46,411 bases of DNA. Origin: Acetobacter sp. AN02. Lineage in GTDB: Bacteria > Pseudomonadota > Alphaproteobacteria > Acetobacterales > Acetobacteraceae. The position numbers and the translations under genes are program-made. Of this stretch, positions 43,793 through 46,411 are shown in pieces. The stretch lies in the NCBI RefSeq assembly GCF_029759835.1, contig NZ_JAJJND010000007.1:1-46411 (forward strand), in the 5' to 3' direction. The notes below the pieces were generated by a model. That model was not told the origin of the DNA, made no database searches, and saw only the letters and a list, made by a program, of their open reading frames with translations. Position 1 is the stretch's first letter. Each line of letters opens with the position of its first letter.

Positions 43793-44574
43793 CGGGGTAT
43801 CTCCTTCTGTGCGGCGTAGTCCGACGCGGCTGCCACGAATGCCTGGAAGAGTTTCTCGTCGCCCGGATCGATAGCGAATTCCGGATGCCATTGCACGCCC
43901 ATGCAGAATTTACCCGGGTAAAAATCGTTATTTTCTGATGTTTTTTCGTCCGTTTCGATCGCTTCAATCACGCCGTCGGGGGCGATGGCGGAGATGCGGG
44001 CGGATCCGGGGGATTTTACGGCCTGGTGGTGGGATGAGTTGACCTGCATGACCGTGCTGCCGGTGAGGGCAGCGAGGCGGGTTCCGGGGAGGAGCCGGAT
44101 GGTGTGTCCGGGCTGATCGCGCGGGCCTGGCTGTTCATGGGCAAGCACGTCGGGAATTTCGTCGGGGATGTGCTGGATCAGGCGTCCGCCCAGAGCGACG
44201 GCCAAGAGCTGCATGCCGCCGCAGATACCGAGGACCGGCATCCCGCATGCGAGCGCGCCCTGCAGCAGGGCGAGTTCGCTGGCGGTGCGGCCGGGTTTGA
44301 GGCTGACGGAGGCGTGCCGGTCCTGGTCTCCGTAGAGGGCGGGGTCCACGTCGAAGGCGCCGCCCGTGACGATCAGCCCGTCCAGTCTTGAGAGCAGGGC
44401 GGGTGCCAGGTCCGGGGCAGGCGAGATGGCGGCGGCGAGGCCTCCGGCGCGTTCGATGGCGGAGAGGTAGTTCTCTCTTATGGCCAGCCAGGGGAAGCGG
44501 GAGTACCGGCCTTCGCCCCCGGGTTCATGATCGAGGGTCAGGCCTATGAGGGGGGGTGTGCTTCGGGCTGTCAT
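43789..44574 (-). CDS. Class I glutamine amidotransferase-like gamma-glutamyl hydrolase, PuuD type
   Basis: A peptidase C26-type amidohydrolase: the nucleophile Cys is in VLGICGGMQLL, and the His/Glu pair in MGVQWHPEF. Segments LIVTGGAFDVDPALYG and LHxQ-like NSSHHQAVKSPG match PuuD, which frees GABA from gamma-glutamyl-GABA in putrescine breakdown. No other puu genes are present, so the substrate is open. The ATG at 44574 has no clear Shine-Dalgarno, but the region upstream is not protein-like. Its stop overlaps the rluB start (GTGA at 43789-43792). At 261 residues it is normal. Confidence 0.87.
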   Translation of the reverse strand: MTARSTPPLIGLTLDHEPGGEGRYSRFPWLAIRENYLSAIERAGGLAAAISPAPDLAPALLSRLDGLIVTGGAFDVDPALYGDQDRHASVSLKPGRTASELALLQGALACGMPVLGICGGMQLLAVALGGRLIQHIPDEIPDVLAHEQPGPRDQPGHTIRLLPGTRLAALTGSTVMQVNSSHHQAVKSPGSARISAIAPDGVIEAIETDEKTSENNDFYPGKFCMGVQWHPEFAIDPGDEKLFQAFVAAASDYAAQKEIPR

Positions 44575-44630
44575 GGGGGGATCATAGCGCGGATGGCGGC
44601 GGTTGTTCGGGTTTGTTTGCGGGTTGCCGC

Positions 44631-45098
44631 TTACTGGCCTGTCTGCGGGTTGGATTCGGGTTGAGGGGCGGGTGCGGGGCGTTTTGTGAAGCGGAAGCTG
44701 CGTCTGAAGCTGTTCAGCGCGTCGAGTTGCGGGGATGCGAAATCGCCCTGAACGCTTGCGGTGATGGTCAGGAATACGGGGCCGTGCAGGACGCAGATCC
44801 GGCGCAGGCTGACGGGTTGGCTGTGGTTGCCGATACGTGTGGCGAGGATGATGGCCGGGTGGCTGTCCAGTTCGACCGTACGTTTCCACAGCAGATCGAA
44901 GCCGTCGTCCTGGTCTTCTGCGGTCATGATATTCGCGACGACGTGTTCTGCCAGATTCTGACCCGGGGTTGCCGGTTTTCTTGAGATAGTGAGGCTGAAG
45001 GGGGAGGCGTTTTCCGGCATGAGGGTCAGGACGTTCAGGCTCTGGTCCAGGCTGCCTTCGGGGAGGCTGAAATCTGCTTCCTGTATGCGGTAGTCCAT
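44631..45098 (-). CDS. DcrB/DUF1795-family protein, Eag-chaperone-like
   Basis: The protein starts MDYRIQEADFSLPEGSLDQS, the form seen in Eag (DcrB, DUF1795) proteins that chaperone type VI secretion effectors. SPFSLTISRKPATPGQNLAEH and the closing LHGPVFLTITASVQG with FRRSFRF fit the same fold. A Pro-rich tail follows. I chose the ATG at 45098 for this family-like start; one at 45170 lacks a ribosome site. No VgrG, PAAR, Rhs or effector gene is near, so it is an orphan or has another role. It lies 56 bp upstream of the PuuD-like gene on the same strand. Confidence 0.7.
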   Translation of the reverse strand: MDYRIQEADFSLPEGSLDQSLNVLTLMPENASPFSLTISRKPATPGQNLAEHVVANIMTAEDQDDGFDLLWKRTVELDSHPAIILATRIGNHSQPVSLRRICVLHGPVFLTITASVQGDFASPQLDALNSFRRSFRFTKRPAPAPQPESNPQTGQ

Positions 45099-45325
45099 AT
45101 CTGTTCCCGGATTGGCGTTGCCCTGTGTGCGGGCGGGCCGTTTTATGTGTTCCGGTTTTTTTTCTGGCATGAAATAGTGTTTATTTTCAAGGAAATGCGG
45201 ATGGTCTGCGGGGGGCTTTCCGGGAGTGTTCCGGGGCGGATGCGGTCGGGGCGGAGGTTTCGGGACGATTTCCGTGATGGAACGTTTTTCCTGTCGTTGC
45301 GCTGTTTATGTCAGGAGGATTCATC

Positions 45326-46180
45326 ATGTCTGCAGATGTGACGTTCAGAAACGGTGACAAGGTGCCTGCGCTGGGCATGGGTACGTGGAATATGGGCGAC
45401 AGTGCTGCCCGGCGTGCTGAGGAGGTTGCGAGCCTCAGGGCGGGTATTGAGCTTGGTCTGCGTGTGATTGATACGGCTGAGATGTATGGCAATGGCCGGT
45501 CTGAGAGTCTGGTCGGGGAGGCGATTGCGGGGCTTCGGGACCGGATTTTCCTTGTGACGAAGGTTCTGCCGTCCAATGCGTCGCGCAAGGGTGTGGCGCG
45601 GGCGTGTCGTGACTCCCTGCGTCGTCTGGGGACGGATCATATTGATCTGTATCTGCTGCACTGGCGCGGTTCGGTTCCGCTTTCCGAGACGGTTGAGGCG
45701 TTTGAGACGCTGCGTGATGAAGGGCTGATCGGCCGGTGGGGCGTGTCGAATTTCGATGTCAGCGACATGACGGAACTGGAGCGTGCTGCGGGCGGGGATC
45801 AGTGTGTTGCCAATCAGATTCTCTACAGTCTTGAGCATCGCGGGGTCGAGTTCGACCTGCTGGACCGGGACCGGGAGAATCAGGTTGTGACGATGGCGTA
45901 TTCGCCGATCGGGCAGGGGGGTGATCTGCTGCGGCATGAGGCCCTGGCGACTGTGGCGAAGCGTCATAAAACGTCTTCGGGGGATGCGACGCCGGCTCAG
46001 ATCGCGCTGGCCTGGGTTCTGCGTCGGCCTGGTGTGATTGCCATTCCCAAGGCGTCTTCCGGGGCGCATCTGCGCCAGAATGCGGCGGCTGTGGAGATCC
46101 GTCTTTCGGATGATGATCTTGCTGTTCTGGATAAGGCGTTTCCGCCGCCGTCCCGGCGCGTTCCGCTTGAGATGATCTGA
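45326..46180 (+). CDS. Aldo/keto reductase
   Basis: A TIM-barrel NADPH-dependent carbonyl reductase. The catalytic tetrad is complete: Asp 49 and Tyr 54 (IDTAEMYG), Lys 79 (LVTKVLP) and His 112 (LLHWRG). GRWGVSNFD and the cofactor loop VIAIPKASSGAHLRQN match the family. The ATG at 45326 has AGGAGG seven bases upstream, better than an in-frame start 18 bp earlier. At 284 residues it is normal and resembles the 2,5-diketo-gluconate reductase-like group. The physiological substrate is unknown. Confidence 0.92.
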   Translation: MSADVTFRNGDKVPALGMGTWNMGDSAARRAEEVASLRAGIELGLRVIDTAEMYGNGRSESLVGEAIAGLRDRIFLVTKVLPSNASRKGVARACRDSLRRLGTDHIDLYLLHWRGSVPLSETVEAFETLRDEGLIGRWGVSNFDVSDMTELERAAGGDQCVANQILYSLEHRGVEFDLLDRDRENQVVTMAYSPIGQGGDLLRHEALATVAKRHKTSSGDATPAQIALAWVLRRPGVIAIPKASSGAHLRQNAAAVEIRLSDDDLAVLDKAFPPPSRRVPLEMI

Positions 46181-46192
46181 GAGAGAGGGGCT

Positions 46193-46237
46193 GGTCCGGC
46201 GTTCTGCCGGTCCGGTCCGGTTTGTTCCGGCGGCAGA
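46193..46237. terminator. Inverted repeats downstream of the aldo/keto reductase
   Basis: CCGGC-N5-GCCGG starts 15 bp after the reductase stop. A second pair, TCTGCCG (46203-46209) and CGGCAGA (46231-46237), overlaps it and ends beside a minus-strand stop codon. A bidirectional terminator between convergent genes is likely; no T-run is seen. Confidence 0.4.
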
Positions 46238-46348
46238 TCAGAAGAGATATAAAGAAACGACCAGGGCGATGTACAGGAGGGATAGCAGGAACAGTGCTGA
46301 TCCTGTGAAGGAGTTAAAAATTTTCCTTTTCGTTCTTACGGCGTGTCG
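46238..46348 (-). CDS. Possible C-terminal fragment of a membrane protein
   Basis: The minus-strand frame ending at TGA 46238-46240 reads KRKIFNSFTGSALFLL, then SLLYIALVVSLYLF, a basic start and one hydrophobic helix. The same frame is closed by a TGA inside the 21-bp repeat at 46349-46351. The helix loosely resembles the C-terminus of protoheme IX farnesyltransferase, but the match is weak. It could be a gene end cut at the repeat, a very small single-helix protein, or chance. Confidence 0.25.
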   Translation of the reverse strand, partial: RHAVRTKRKIFNSFTGSALFLLSLLYIALVVSLYLF

Positions 46349-46357
46349 TCAGTTAAG
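46337..46357 (+). repeat. Right copy of a perfect 21-bp inverted repeat
   Basis: This is the exact reverse complement of 54-74. Sequence on both sides of it is unlike that around the left copy. It lies 54 bp from the right edge and carries the stop that closes the membrane-protein fragment on minus. Confidence 0.85.
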
Positions 46358-46411
46358 CACTGAGCATGTGCCGTGAGGGTTGTACTTTCTGTCGCCCTGT
46401 GCTGACTGTTT

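Noticed and set aside
1-46411. tRNA, rRNA, CRISPR array, prophage or integrase genes
   Set aside because: No clover-leaf sequences, regularly spaced repeats or phage-type genes were seen in any intergenic region.

Overview
This window looks like a piece of chromosome from an acetic acid bacterium (family Acetobacteraceae, Alphaproteobacteria). Support comes from GC-rich coding with many GTG and TTG starts, the truB-rpsO-pnp order, an F0 ATP synthase operon with an atypical b' subunit and no F1 genes attached, and a glucokinase/gluconate-permease metabolic flavour. I see no rRNA, tRNA, CRISPR array, prophage or intact insertion sequence. Most genes are core or common accessory genes.

Layout. 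(1) 1-3073, minus: a TonB-dependent receptor followed by the 5' half of a frameshifted methylthioribose kinase gene. (2) 3402-5804, plus: an Smr-domain protein and two parts of a FecCD-type ABC importer. (3) 5832-7250, minus: a nitronate monooxygenase-like flavoprotein. (4) 7326-12514, minus: pnp, rpsO and truB, with a structured rpsO-pnp spacer, and upstream of them a lytic transglycosylase with a SPOR domain. (5) 12751-19713, plus: a tightly overlapped outer-membrane assembly operon, lptF-lptG-lptD-surA-rsmA, with no pdxA between surA and rsmA. (6) 19773-22128, plus: a D-2-hydroxyacid dehydrogenase and a GntP permease. (7) 22230-24831, plus: the F0 operon atpI-atpB-atpE-atpF'-atpF. It runs into a GT2 glycosyltransferase and an ArnT-like GT83 membrane glycosyltransferase (24845-27342). 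(8) 27351-29617, minus: a small unknown protein and an OPT-family transporter, divergent from a large MscS-type channel (29742-32138, plus). (9) 32139-35090: a mostly non-coding 409-bp stretch with two strong hairpins, a 60-aa unknown protein, glucokinase, a short-chain dehydrogenase and a YnfA-like protein, all genes on minus. (10) 35259-41392, plus: a GNAT-like protein, an AaeB/AaeX/AaeA-like efflux set, a histidine phosphatase and an HNH nuclease. (11) 41399-45170, minus: a small lipoprotein, a YigZ-like protein, rsmD, rluB, a PuuD-like amidotransferase (the last three linked by 4-nt overlaps) and an orphan DcrB/Eag-like protein. (12) 45326-46180, plus: an aldo/keto reductase. A possible C-terminal membrane-protein fragment lies on minus at the right edge.

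Themes. Several units concern the cell envelope: LPS export and LptD/SurA assembly, peptidoglycan lysis, lipid-linked glycosylation, a mechanosensitive channel and an efflux pump. RNA maturation forms another group (pnp, truB, rsmA, rsmD, rluB). The least explained items are the receptor-mtnK pairing, the orphan Eag-like protein, the hairpin-rich gap at 32139-32547, and a perfect 21-bp inverted repeat lying 53 and 54 bp from the two window ends. The last may be an assembly effect. I did not find a convincing wholly new multi-gene system; the receptor-mtnK unit is the best candidate for a new function.
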